Below, one piece after another: positions 11,212 through 22,502 of a stretch of DNA of 64,000 bases; the first letter of the stretch is position 1, and each line of letters starts with the position of its first letter. Source of the DNA: Stenocarpella maydis (taxonomy: Eukaryota > Ascomycota > Sordariomycetes > Diaporthales > Diaporthaceae); contig NQMI01000051.1 in assembly GCA_002270565.1 (NCBI GenBank), positions 62,001 to 126,000 of the forward strand. Direction: 5' to 3'. Position numbers and translations under genes: made by a program. The notes beneath the pieces are model-generated. The model was given only the letters and a program-made list of their open reading frames with translations, made no database searches and was not told where the DNA came from.

Positions 11212-13667
11212 GATTGCTTTTGTATTTATACTTGGCTCTTACATATATGAGAGTGGTAATGGCGCCTGTTTAGGAAGAGAGAGTAGAAGGAGAATATCGG
11301 GGTCCCAAGGAGGGTTTATGTACTAGAGCTTCCTTGGGTGTACTGTCACACAGGCAATCAATGGGGCTCTCCAGAGCTTGATAGCTTCCCCACACGATGC
11401 AGGAGTTCATCCCTGGTGGTGGCATCGATCATGCTGTATCAAACTAACTTCCCCATCCACAGATCCCCATCGAGAGAGAGCTATTCCAGCTTGGGATCCC
11501 GAGAAACGCCCGTTGCAGCTCTCTGCAGCCCCAGTTCCAAGGAATATCGACGCGGTCAGCCATTGATAATACGCTCCTTCGTTGCAGGTGCCCGCCTTGG
11601 GTCCTCTGCGGGCACCAATGATGGCAACCACTGTTGAGGTCATACGCAACCTCAAGCTTTGGGAGCTGGGAATAAGCTCCTTGTGCTTGTTGCCTCGACT
11701 CGGCTGAGACAGCTAGTCCCGGGGTTCTGGCGAGCCCACTGCAGTGGTCCAAACCTTGCCTGTGTTGGCAGGATCAAATCAGCAACGGCTGGACGGCAAG
11801 TGGAGGACAAAGAGCTCCGGGATTTATGTCTTGAGTACATCCCCCACGACAGAAGGCATGTACCGGTACGTGGTGAGCATATGTGCGTGGTGGTAAAGTA
11901 TTATTGCAGAATTATACATGGTAGGCAGGTCTCATGCATAGTGCTTACTTGCGCTCTGTGCTTGTGCCACTGATGTGGGTGAAACGGTGGCATGTACTCG
12001 GTACTAGTCAAATCAAGTCCACCAAAACAGTCAAGTGTCGTGGAAAGTGAGACTGACGAATCAGGTTATGCAACAACGACATGCCTATTCTAGTGTTCTG
12101 CGGGGATTCCTGGGCGCACCCGCATCGGATCCGCGCTCCAGCGTAACACAGCATCACCATTGAGCCGGTTCTGCGGGGTCAAGCTTCAGCTCGATTATTG
12201 GTTGTCCTGGACTCGATGGACATCAGAACTAATGTCCGGATAAGCGCAGGATATTGGGGGTTGGCGTGCCACTGCATTGAGAGGCACGGATATGCGTGCA
12301 TTGGTGTTGACCTGCCCCCGATTTCCGATAACTACTTCGTCACTTGACCGGTTCGAGTATCGAGCGAGACTCAGTCACGCAGACTCCAAGCCACTCCTTT
12401 GCCCCCGCGACCCGCGATGCCCAGAGCGTTGCGGGGAAACGCAGCTCGCGTGCATGGCTTCTTTGTGTAGGTACGTTAGTATGCTTGGTCGTCCGGGGCT
12501 GCCGAGACTTGCGGGAGGGGGGGGGGTTGGCATTTCACCTGGGCAGCCTCGTGGGCAGGAAACATTGTCTCCACGACACTTCATCCCCCAGTGATCCTCC
12601 TCATGCACCCCAGAATTACCCCAGGCTATCCTCCAATAAGAGCATGCGGGGGTTTCAGTCTAGGCTAGACGGCTCGCGGCAGCTTTATACCCGGCTCATA
12701 TTGGGCACGGCATGTACCTTATTTCCGTCCTGTTGGTGTATGAAACGAGTCGTCCCGGCCGCACTTGCCTGCACGTTGGTCGTGAACATTAGTGTATGTC
12801 TGTTCCCAGCTTGGGCCATCACTCTGGACGAGATGATCGAGGTCTTGGTCAACATGCCGAATAAGGCCCGACACAGGGCGATCGCCAGTCATTTGATTGT
12901 CGCGTCGCTGTGACGTGTCCCTGGACACGGACCACATAAATTCCGTCACATGATGATGCGGAGAAGCATATGTGATGCGTTCGACTGCAGTTCCCACGCA
13001 GGCTGTTCCCTGAGCACCGTAGCATTTCTCCTGTCCTGCGCGTGCGTCTGGCGGTCATGGCAGGGCGAGCGGTGGCAGTGCATAGTCCCGAGGTTCTGGG
13101 TGTCTTCCAGAATGGCCCACAGTAATCCAGATCGATGAGACCGAGACATTATGCAGTGAAACTTGCTGTGTTCTGCCCTGACCTCTGGCGGCCACCTTGG
13201 CATCTCTCATGGAAGTCTTGGACGAGTGTCCCACTCTGGCTCCACTTGGTCTATTGAGATACATATACATATGTATTGTCTTACTTAATCTCGAGATCTA
13301 CCTGATGCGACAGGGTCTCGCTGGACCTGCTGTCAGGGTAGCTCGGGGTCGCTCAATAGCCCAGGGCCAAGCAGCCGCTCGCATGGATTCACTCAGTATA
13401 GAAGCGGCTCGCACGGGGCCTAACAGCACAACGTTGGATGGAATCCAACGTAAAACATTCTAGGGCTTCTCAGACTAGGCTTCTCTGAGGTCTGGCTCCG
13501 AAAGAACACGCCACTTTCCATCGATGCTTACCTCGGAATATCTGGCGCTAAACAAACCCCAGGTACCATGAGGGGATTACCGCCGACGATGTAACAATCT
13601 TCACCACATTATGAGGGTAGTTGAGTTTTGGGCCGCCGGTTCGCATTTCAGGTAATTTTAACCGTAC
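11212..13667. other. Long gap without a supported gene
   Basis: About 2.4 kb between the divergent side of the alcohol oxidase gene and the 3' end of the racemase gene. The longest frame (12344-12913 plus, 189 codons) has no domain-like character and is not extended by plausible introns. A 10-G run lies at 12517-12526. It presumably includes the alcohol oxidase promoter. Confidence 0.45.
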
Positions 13668-14465
13668 CTAAACCCAACTCTGCCCCCTCCTCTCCCGCCC
13701 GGCCGAGGAGCTGCGATACAATCCGCCCTTGGCAGTACCCAGCCCTTCACTGACTAGTCCAGCCAGAAAGTGTACTCCAACAGCTACGCCATCGATCACC
13801 ATGACTTCCCTGCCCGCCATGCCAACGGCCTTCCGGCAGACATCCCTCATCTCTGTCATGCCTGCGCATCCAAGACAGATACAGTCGGCACCCCTCTCGA
13901 CCAGCCTCTTTGCTGCGCTGACCAGGCCCGCGTAGACTTCCTCCTTGGGCAGCGATTCTAATTCCAGGACAGCAATGTCTGCTGCCTCGCACCCAACAGA
14001 GAAATTGCCCAGGCCGTAGGTGGTATTAATAGAGTCCTCGTGCAGGAAACGTGACCTCTGCCCCGTAGTGATCACGCTTAGCCTCTCCCCGCACATCCTG
14101 CTCGCGTACAGGGAAGCCTCCATGATCCCGATGCAGGGCTGTGTGAACTCCTCCCGAAGCATCGGTACCAGGGGGTGGGCGGAGAAACACGCCACGAGGA
14201 AGGCATCGAAGCGCGGCTGGGACTGGTCTGCGATGATTGCGTGCAGGGCCCTGAAGCAGTCTGCCGCGGAGAGAACGGCGTCTGCACGGCTCTCGATGGC
14301 GGTCGGGGCCGCAGCAGGTGCCGTGAAGCCGTGAACTGTCACGTGGGGCGGAAGCGTGCTCGAGATGCTCCGGAGACAAGCTTCGGTCATGGAGGGTGTC
14401 GAGTTGGGGTTGATGAGGAGGATCGAGATGTGGCGGGTGCAAGACCCTGTTACTGACGGCAGCAT
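13668..14465 (-). CDS. Asp/Glu/hydantoin racemase family protein
   Basis: A single-exon protein of 265 aa. The N-terminal ILLINPNSTPSMTE is the hallmark start of the hydantoin/Asp-Glu racemase family (which includes yeast Dcg1). The paired cysteine motifs VACFSAHP (C93) and CICLGCAGM (C195-C200) are at the positions expected for the two-base catalytic cysteines. Family members racemise 5-substituted hydantoins or amino acids, and some act in allantoin/purine catabolism. Which substrate is used here cannot be read from sequence. ATG 14465 gives the usual family length. The C-terminal 20 residues are Ser/Arg-rich and probably disordered. Confidence 0.85.
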   Translation of the reverse strand: MLPSVTGSCTRHISILLINPNSTPSMTEACLRSISSTLPPHVTVHGFTAPAAAPTAIESRADAVLSAADCFRALHAIIADQSQPRFDAFLVACFSAHPLVPMLREEFTQPCIGIMEASLYASRMCGERLSVITTGQRSRFLHEDSINTTYGLGNFSVGCEAADIAVLELESLPKEEVYAGLVSAAKRLVERGADCICLGCAGMTEMRDVCRKAVGMAGREVMVIDGVAVGVHFLAGLVSEGLGTAKGGLYRSSSAGRERRGQSWV

Positions 14466-15015
14466 CTTCGATCCTCTTTTCAGTGAATCTGGAGGCCGCG
14501 CAGATATCCGATTATGATTTCTGACACCGTCGATCCACGCATGGTGTGGTTATAGTCTTCGGTCAGGGGGACGTGCCGGCCCAGTGTCAATACAGGGAGG
14601 GGGCTCGGCTTCCCCTCTGCCCGTCGGCAACGGGCCTGCTGATAACGCTGAGGCAGGCCCAGACGGCTGGTTTGTCTCCCGAGTACTCCAACAAAAACAG
14701 AGAAACGGCCGATTAACTGAGAAGAGTTTGAACGGAGCATTATGAACACTATCGACGGCTAAGACATGATAACTCCCTATTTTTCAGTGCTTACATACAA
14801 CCTTGGAAGTCAGATTGCCTGATCATGGCTGTTTATAAACAATGCCTGGTACGAACCTTAACACCCGTGCCCCCTGCGTGTGCACTCCCCAAAGATTATG
14901 AGTTCAGTAGACTGATAGTTGGCAAGCGGGAGGGTGCTGGTGTCTGAAGTTACGTGGGGCGGCGAGTGTCTTCAGTCGCCGCTCTTAAGTGGCCAATCCA
15001 CCTATTTAGCATCAT
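14466..15015. other. Intergenic, nothing recognised
   Basis: 550 bp upstream of the racemase start and beyond the 3' end of the zinc-finger pseudogene. No coding pattern. Confidence 0.5.
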
Positions 15016-17599
15016 CTAGCCGTCCATGAGAAGCCGGCGCAGCTCGTCATCCGGACCGTTGTATGTCAGCTCTGACAGGAACTCATCATCCCAGCTCCCG
15101 ATTTCGAGCGGTTCGTTGGGTTCTGCACCGAAAGGAACAAAGGCCGACGAAGGCCCTGGAACATCTTCGTTATCGATATGTGGGTCCACGTGCACACCAC
15201 TGGGCCAGACTCCACCACTTTCAGGAAGCATGGTGCTGGAGTCATGATCCGGATCCCTGGAACCGATCGTTTCCCTAGAAGTCGTGAATGAAGCCGGCGT
15301 GGGCTGGCCACTGCTTTCTGAATTTGACGAACCGCCAGGACCTTGACCGTTGGCACTCCCCCGCGTAAGCCACTGGTCAAAAACAATACGGAGTCCTTCC
15401 TCGAGCACGGTCTGCTGGAAGCTTGAGAGACCTTGCTCTTCGTTGGGAAGGTTCCCAGTTACAACCCCTTGTTGACTAAGGACCCCTAAAAGAATTCCTG
15501 GCCCGTGGCTTATCAAGAAGTCTTGATAGATCGTAATGTTCTGTAGTAGGTCGCAGTCGACGTATGGAGTTGGCGGTTTGGGTTCGTGCCCTGGGAACAC
15601 AATATCAAACACCACATACCACTGTGCTTCTGGGGTGGCTCCCGGCGTCGAATTTCTCGCAAGGTGAGATTTCTGAGACTCTGTAATCCCATCAAGCCTG
15701 ACCGAAGGCTGTAATGGACATAACGCCTGTCGAATGTGCTCATCACGCTCCTCTTCCGTCTCGAATGTTACCATACAGCGAGGGCAGTAAAGGGGGTTGC
15801 GGTGACACCGATAAAGATGTTGCTTTACGTCGCGAATCCTGCTTAGTTTATACTTGTAGCAGGCTCTTTACGACATTGGATCTTTCTTCGTATAGGGACA
15901 AGCAAAGGTGAGCTGTCGATCCGATATTCGTCTGCGTTTGCTGCAACCGACCCGGTTCGGGGATGGCCCACCGCTGTCATTTCTTTTCTGGTTGTTTTCC
16001 GAGTTGTCCACCCGTTTGCGCTTCCTTGTTTCTAGATCTTTCCCCTTTCCCTTGCGTTCATTCGATGGAGCGTCGGATTTGTCTGCACCATCACACGGGT
16101 TGTCCTGTGCCAGAGAATTGTCTTCTTTCCAAGAGCGGAAGGCCTCAAAAACTGCGGAAACAGCCAATTGCCGATACTGGTAGAATGGATGATGTTCATC
16201 TAGTATCGTTTCTCCACCACCCGAGTGCTCAATCAACCAAAAGGAAAACGAATCCGGACTTGATGTATCAGTGGCACAATCTGCAAGTGCGTCCGAATCA
16301 TCTGACCGCAGTGGGTCGTTTCGTCCAGGTGAAGTCCCGCTTTCATCCCTCATAAGCCCAGAATCAATCAGACGCAATTGATACACGAGGTCGGCTCTGA
16401 CAGTCTCGTTGCTTGCTTGTTAAACGCTGTGATCTTGTAAAAACCTGCCTGCAGTATTTGCGGTTGACTCGGACCGGCTCGAATCTGGCCTAATCACAGC
16501 ACCTCCAAGATCAGTAGCTCCGGCATGCGTGACGACAAGCGATCTTCGGCGTTCTCGAACCAGTTGACCATTATATTTGGATGTTCGCGGTCGATGAGGA
16601 CTCGGAATGTGCACAGGCCATTTTTCCCACCAGTGCTCAGGCCGGTGTTCGTGGAACCTATTGCCGAATTCATCCTCCTCAGGCTCTTTTACATGCGTAG
16701 GCCGATGGTGGCTGCGATGGTTTTGATTTTGCTCGCCAATTATAGCCTGAAGACGACATGGAACCATCACAGGCCCGAAGATGTTATCGTATGTTTGCTT
16801 GTCAATAAGCCCCTGAAGGCGGAGATGCTCAACGAGATACAAGTCTGTATGCATATGTTCGGCCCGGTAGCCTTCGCATATAATATGGTGACGAAAGTGC
16901 TCCATTTGCAGGTTGAAGTTAAGGCGGGTGTCCCCGGCGAAATACCGCTCTGCGTCAAACAAATCATGACTGCAAAACCAACATTTCAACAGTATTGAGA
17001 ATCTGCTTTGCAGGTGGGCCTCAATATGGTCCATCCAACCTTGCTTATCAAGGCCAGGGAATACTCTGCCGCAATTTGTGATGTTCCGGAACTCACATGG
17101 TAGTTGGTACCGCTGAGCTACCGGGCCTTGGCGATTGATAATTGGAATGTTGACATCGGTGTGGTTGCTTGTTATCGGCGGAGAAGAGGTTGCAATAGCC
17201 CCAGAGGGGGTTGGTTTACTCCACGCACTCGTTGATCTTCCTCCGTACGACGAAGGCACGGATCTGCCCCCCCCCCCAGGATGCAGTGCTGTATGGACCA
17301 TGGTTACCATAGGTAGAGCTGGCAGAGTGTTGGCTTCGATAGTCGTATCCTCCACTGGAGCTGGTGGCAGGATTGGTAGAATAGAGGTTGCTATGACCTG
17401 AAGTATCGCTATATGACCACGGTGAGGATGGAACGTCCTTCTCGGTCCAGGAGTAGTGGCTATCACCAGTATCTGGAGGGGCGAACCGACGACTATGGTG
17501 GCTCAAACTGAGAGATGCGAAAGACTGTCCAAAGTCTACATCTGAGCCTTCCTCTCCAGGGCTGCCTTTTCCCTTTGAAGTTTCTTTAATGGTCTGCAT
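15016..17599 (-). pseudogene. Broken C2H2-type zinc-finger protein gene
   Basis: One long reading frame interrupted three times. From ATG 17599 it reads a Ser/Tyr-rich N-terminus until an 11-C run (plus strand 17267-17277), where the frame is lost; a 10-base run would keep it. It then continues through a Cys/His segment (LPCEFRNITNCGRVF...) to an in-frame TAA at 16420-16422. It resumes in the same frame to a second TAA at 15868-15870. After that it reads a C2H2-type module (RIRDVKQHLYRCH, then YCPRCMVTF) and ends at 15016. That module is typical of a Pezizomycotina family beginning ACPY.KKDP, and the second TAA falls inside it. Neither stop can be spliced out with a normal intron. Both TAA codons are one C-to-T step from CAA. 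A zinc-finger DNA- or RNA-binding role is inferred for the intact ancestor. Sequencing error at the homopolymer is possible, but two further stops make true decay more likely. Confidence 0.7.
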
Positions 17600-18160
17600 T
17601 ATGCAGATAAACCGATGGCAAGAATTCTCGAAGTACCGGTGATTGTCGCGCTGGCAGTGGAGAATAGCGTGTTGAAAGGGGAGCACCGAAAAGACCTGCG
17701 TAGGAAAATCCACACGTAATGGAAGGAGTGGGGAAGATTTGGTGGGATGCTGCCATGCTGACAGATATAGCTTTTTCGATGCAAAGGCACAGCTGTGCTC
17801 TGAGAAGTACCTCATACCAGCGACAAATCTGCAGCTAACTAGACGAGAGAATGACAAATGAAGAAATCAGCCACACTCAAAGCACCACAGTGCTCTCCTG
17901 TCTCGTTTTACACAACCGTCAGAGGTTGATCTATTGTACCTTCCATCATGGGACACCCGAGCACAGGTTCTCTTGGGAACATCTGGAGTGCAAGCGGCTA
18001 TAAGTATTAAGTATATTAAGTACTGCACGCGCTCTCCAAAGTTTAAAATGACAATACTTACACTTTTACATCAATATACAAAATTGAGTCTCCGGTAAAA
18101 ACAAGGAAACCCTCGGTTTCTCTAGGTACCACAGATTTTCACATTTCTTCGCTGCTCAGA
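17600..18160. other. Intergenic between divergent pseudogene and small gene
   Basis: 560 bp. The frame of the zinc-finger gene extends upstream of 17599 to 17857 without further Met, so an earlier start cannot be excluded. Otherwise nothing recognised. Confidence 0.4.
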
Positions 18161-18586
18161 ATGTCTCAGACTTCCGGCCAAGTCAGCGGGGATACACTGT
18201 AGGTGTGCTAACACTCACAATCGAAGCCATGCATGCGTCTGACATCAATTACAATGCATACGTAGTCAAGGCGAGCCTGAACCTTCCCAAAGTCTGACTC
18301 CGTATCTCTCAGCTTCACCGACAATTACGGAGAGGATCGCGAACAATTTGCCGGACCAGGACAGGAAGAAGCGCTTGGGAGAAAAGATTGCAAGTCTGGA
18401 GGCCGTAGTTGGAGGTAAAAGCACTGGATGCCTGAGGAGAGGAGCCTCAAACACAAAACATCCGATGTAATTTCAGGGCAGCGACAATGGGTACAAATGG
18501 TACTACTATGTATTTACAAAGTGGGTGCGGCTCTTGGTGACATCCTGCTTTATCAACGTAGGATTTGCAGAGAAGGCTCGGAGTAG
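18161..18586 (+). CDS. Small three-exon hypothetical protein
   Basis: No single frame is long here, but three exons join in phase: 18161-18198, 18266-18414 and 18477-18586. The introns are 67 nt (GTAGGT donor, TGCTAAC motif, CGTAG acceptor) and 62 nt (GTAAAA donor, TTTCAG acceptor). The 98-aa product starts MSQTSGQVSG, has a Pro/Ser-rich stretch, and then a charged helix (ITERIANNLPDQDRKKRL) that could form a short coiled coil. It ends in a hydrophobic, Arg-flanked segment. No family is recognised. The agreement of ATG, two intron phases and a single stop is the only support. It sits between two pseudogenes, so it may itself be a remnant. Confidence 0.4.
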
Positions 18587-18904
18587 GACCTCGCAATAGA
18601 GGAAATGATGAAAGCGAGATGGAATTCTTGGATTGATGCCCGGAAATCGCAGCTTTCAATTTATTTCCTCGTTGATTTTTTTGCCTTTGCCTTGCTCAGA
18701 TAGTTAAGGTGCATTTCTCGGTTAGCCTTTTACCACGATGGCAGACTACTATAAAAAGACTCGTAAAGAATGAAAACATATAAATTCGGGCTACCATACA
18801 AAAGAAACCCCCTTACGCCGCTTCAGAACCCCCTTGTAGGACGGTTGTGTTCCAGAATCTCGTAATATTTTTCTTAAGAGACCAAGCAACGCCGACTTCT
18901 TCAA
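18587..18904. other. Short convergent intergenic region
   Basis: 318 bp, AT-rich toward 18700-18860. No feature recognised. Confidence 0.4.
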
Positions 18905-19072
18905 TTACCGCCTGCTTCGACGGCTGTTGTCTGTGTTAGTGCTACGTTTTCGACCAAGATCATCGCCCGGCTTGGCCCTATAGTAGCCCCCGCCGAGCTT
19001 CTCGAGGAAAACGTCGCAGAGTCCAAAAAACCCGTCGAACATGCCCTTGAGGGAACGACCCAGCCCGGACAT
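18905..19072 (-). CDS. Small hypothetical ORF, 55 residues
   Basis: An ATG at 19072 opens a 55-codon frame containing the compact hydrophobic/glycine segment KGMFDGFFGLCDVFLEKLGG, followed by a basic tail. The same frame is open upstream to an acceptor-like TAATAACAACAATTGTCAG ending near 19143, so it may be the last exon of a longer gene. I could not find an upstream exon in the right phase. No family recognised. Confidence 0.3.
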   Translation of the reverse strand: MSGLGRSLKGMFDGFFGLCDVFLEKLGGGYYRAKPGDDLGRKRSTNTDNSRRSRR

Positions 19073-19902
19073 GATCACAGCTGGGGCACCTCTTATGTTT
19101 CCAAAGTAGGGAGGTGATAGAGAAGCTGACGAGCGCCTGACAATTGTTGTTATTAGCTAAGAATCGAAAATGACCAGGGGTCTTGTCAAACACAACGAGC
19201 TTACTGGGCTACTCAGGCTGGACCAGGGTACAATGTGTAGGCGGGTAGCAGGTGAAAATGCGATTGACAACAGGGGCTGTTTATGTCACCAAAGGATGCT
19301 TGCAAAGCAAGATCTCATACAGCGGCTTGAAGCTTGAGAATACTGCCGTGCATGAGCACAAGAATGAATCGCACTCGATGGTTTCCAGCTCTTATCTTGG
19401 GAGGCACAGCTCTGTGGCGTTGAGAGCCCTCAAATTCTCGGCTGGTGCAGCTGATAAGGTAGATGACGTGCAGGTGACAACCGCTGCTACCTGAGATATC
19501 TGAATGAGGAAGGGTGAGATGCAGATGATATCCAGTTTAATCCTAGGGGCTTGGCTCGGGCAAACCTGATGCGTTTTGTCTGAGTAAACTTGTTTTCTGA
19601 TAGTTTTGTCCCGGTGATGGCCACGCCTACCTGAACTCATCTTCTGCTGTGTAACAAGGCGCTCAGGTGAAAATCGGACACCTCACCTCAGGCCTGTATC
19701 TTGGCGATAGGACAGGCAGACTGTATACCTATTCGTGCTCGACTGAGCTGAGATTCCTGAAAGCCATGTTTATTGTTATATGTGCTAATAGCAGCAGAAG
19801 GTGCGTATTTCTACTGAGAATTGAAGAATGCGAGGTCATTGGTCCCACGAGTATACATAGTAATGCTGCAAGTCAGGCACTTGAGTCTCTCAACACCATT
19901 GT
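19073..19902. other. Gap with weak open frames only
   Basis: Frames at 19252-19494 plus and 19667-19918 plus are short and without motifs. Nothing supported. Confidence 0.4.
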
Positions 19903-21328
19903 TTACTTGGCGCTGTGACGTCGGCGACAGCTGTGCGCCTTGGTTACCTTCAGTTCTGCACTCGAGGTCGCACTGGCAGAGGCCGACACCGATGGCACAG
20001 GAGAAGACACAGGAGCAGCACCGTTAGCTGGGACCCCACCCGTCTGCTTCACAATCGCCTCAACGTCGGAATCGTCCATGTGGTACAGAAGCGAGCCCCA
20101 GCCGAGGCCATCATAGTGTCCGGAACCCTCACCATATGTTCCAGCTCCAGGCTCGAACCCGCCGTATCCCTCGAGGGTGTAGTTGAGGTACCTGGTGGTC
20201 CATGGGGCGTCCATGCCTTTGATCTGGACGTAGTGGCTGTACAGCAGTTCCCATGTCGGACGGGTCGCGCCGCGGGGGCCGTTGCTGATTTGATGGAAGA
20301 AGACGTTGGAGTTGGTATAGTTCATGAAGGGGACGTCATGGCGCAGGTTGTAGCGGGCGAAATACTCGGCTCTGGATAGTATCAGTCAGTACAAATTCCC
20401 GAGGTCCTTTTCATCTTATCAGGACTGACTTACCTCTTAAGGATCCGGCTGTTGTTGTAAGAGAACAAGTCCTCTCCCAGGTTCCAAGCCTGCTGCCCAA
20501 CGACACCCAGCATCTTCTGGTCAAGCGCCGAGTGTCCCTGGTCTTGACCAGACTCCTGCCCCTGTCCGAGCACGGCTCCCGTGCCGGGCTCCTCCACAAA
20601 GTTCGAGACAGTGAGGTTGATGTTGCCGTTGCCTCCACCGTTCTTGAATAGTCCACGACGAAATCCCAGGCGGTCGTGTTCTCGGTGAGCACTGCAATGG
20701 CAATGGCGGATGCCATGTTCCCAAGCTGTCAGTTTGCGAAGTAGTGGGTCCAGATATGCTCGGCCGGGAGCTCGTGGTTCAGGAAGGCAAAGTTCATGGG
20801 CAGGAATACGGTGTTGAGCATGTTGCTTAAGACCGCGAACCCGTTGTCCTTGAAGGGCTGGTAGTCACGGAGGAGCTCACCGGCATTGGCCAGCTCATGG
20901 CCCTGGAAGCGGGCGCAGAGGTACGCGTCCATGTCCCCGCCGGTGGCCGTGAGCTTCTCACCCCAGGCGGTTAGGATAGGGGCTGCAGCATCGGCATAGG
21001 AGTCGTCGCCACTGATCTTCCAGCGCAGCGCGAGCATAAAGGCCGCAGCGGCATCATGCCAGAGGAGCTCGGTGTTCGCGGCGTGCTTGCCGTCGGAGCC
21101 GCGGTAGATGGTCTCGACGGCGTTGTTTGTGTAGTTGGCCTGGGCATATCCTGAGCTAGTTAGCTTCTCCTAGCTGCTTAGCCACGGGGCGAGGCCTGCC
21201 TGGATCTTTGCCTTGGCCCGGTCGAGGTCGGATGTGGTGGCCAGCAGCCCTGGATGGACGAAATCAAAGGCATTGGATGCACATTCGAGCATCAGTGAGG
21301 CGAGGAAAGATTTCTGGAGATTGACCAT
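19903..21328 (-). pseudogene. Decayed secreted alginate-lyase-like protein gene
   Basis: Reading from ATG 21328, the conceptual product matches the fungal secreted alginate-lyase-domain family (Pfam Alginate_lyase type). It has a signal-peptide-like start, then FDFVHPG, HDAAAAFMLALRWKISGDD, FQGHELANAGELLRDY, NMASAIAIAVLTENTTAWDF and GPRGATRPTWELLYSHYVQIKG. Three lesions break it: TAG at 21170-21172 where Trp is expected, TGA at 20729-20731 where the family has FAN-Trp-QLGN, and a one-T deletion near 20646-20650 (TATTC for TATTTC). Frame is recovered after each. One intact intron remains (20372-20433, GTAAGT donor, CCAG acceptor). The Ser/Ala-rich C-terminal tail ends at 19903. The intact ancestor would be an extracellular polysaccharide lyase or related protein. 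Substrate is unknown; fungal members are not proven alginate lyases. Confidence 0.8.
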
Positions 21329-22470
21329 AACGAATATAAGGATTCAAAATTTGAAAAAGGAACGAAAGGGTAAAAGATAACTACAAAGGAACGAATGTGG
21401 AAGAGCACCTGAAAGTGGACTACGTTGGCCCACGTCAAAGTCAACTGGATCCGGTCAGTGATATAAATATTTGAGCACTTCGTATTTGCTAGATAGACCC
21501 TATTGTTTCCCTCCCAGGAATTCGGGTCCGGGGCTTTGGCCTGCGCGCTTCCAAGTGCCGGAGAACAACCGCCAGGCCTGTCAAATTCCTTCTGTCATTC
21601 TATCCTACAGGGATTCAGGTGGCGGGAAGGAGTAGCTCGTCAGCCATAAGATAGGACGGTCTGACGCAGCGACATCTATACGAGCATGGGGTCATGAGGC
21701 CCTTAATTTCAAAATAAAGAGTGGTGAGGAAGTTTTAGGTGCGTCTTCCGGTAGTCAGGCCCCTGAAGAACATGGCACCCGGAACCGGCTTCAGTAACGG
21801 GCCTCATGTACCTTCTTGCAGCTGCTCTTGTACCCCATCCAACACTCTGGCACAGTGAAATGGAGCAACTTGCAGCGGCCAGTAGCCTGGCCGCTGCAGG
21901 GGGTCAAAAGCACTTACCGCGTGGTAGCATCGGGTTAGTCCTTCCAAGGTGTTATATTAAACCGAGATCCGCCTAGTCATACTCTTCAGCAGGTTCAAGA
22001 CCCCTGTTAAAGTCCTTAGATGAAAATTAGAACGTAACAGATTGTTTGAGGAGCTTCCTAAAGGGAGCTGGCTAGTTGAGAGGCTGTGTAGAGTAAGTGC
22101 CATGTGATAACTTCTAGGGCTATAGTGTTTCATAAATAGTCTGGCACCACGGACAGAGTTTATAGTGACCTTAAGGAAGTAGTGCAGGTGTTATTAGGGT
22201 GTACGTTGAGGGCAAAATAATTACCAATTAGTAAGAGCTCATTGAAAGTCCTTGATAATGTACTACTTCTACAGAGATGGCGTCTCAAGAACAACTGAGA
22301 AAGAAAGTAAGGGGCTTTAATAATCACATGAGGGTGCTTTTTCAAGAAGAAAGTGAAGAAAGTATTGCTCCAACAGTGTACCGCAGCATTGCATCCACGA
22401 TCTACGTAGAAAAGCTTAAAAAAAGGTTTCATATTGCCTCATTTTTTGCTACGATTTAACATCATCGGAC
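21329..22470. other. Gap leading into the AT-rich element
   Basis: Contains the putative promoter of the alginate-lyase-like pseudogene. AT content rises from about 21950 on. Short frames near 22160-22460 on both strands have no recognisable product. It may include more degraded repeat. Confidence 0.4.
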
Positions 22471-22472
22471 AG

Positions 22473-22502
22473 GATTCCGGCCGGGCCCCCATTCCGGCCG
22501 CC
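22473..22502 (+). repeat. Left terminal inverted repeat, G/C-rich core
   Basis: Two CCGGCC boxes separated by a C-run; the mirror of 23283-23311. Confidence 0.6.

Noticed and set aside
12344..12913. 189-codon plus-strand ORF
   Set aside because: No domain features, no splice extension, and irregular composition; treated as chance.
21950..22005. tRNA-like B-box GGTTCAAGACC with a possible A-box upstream
   Set aside because: The T-stem does not pair with a 7-base loop and no acceptor stem could be closed.
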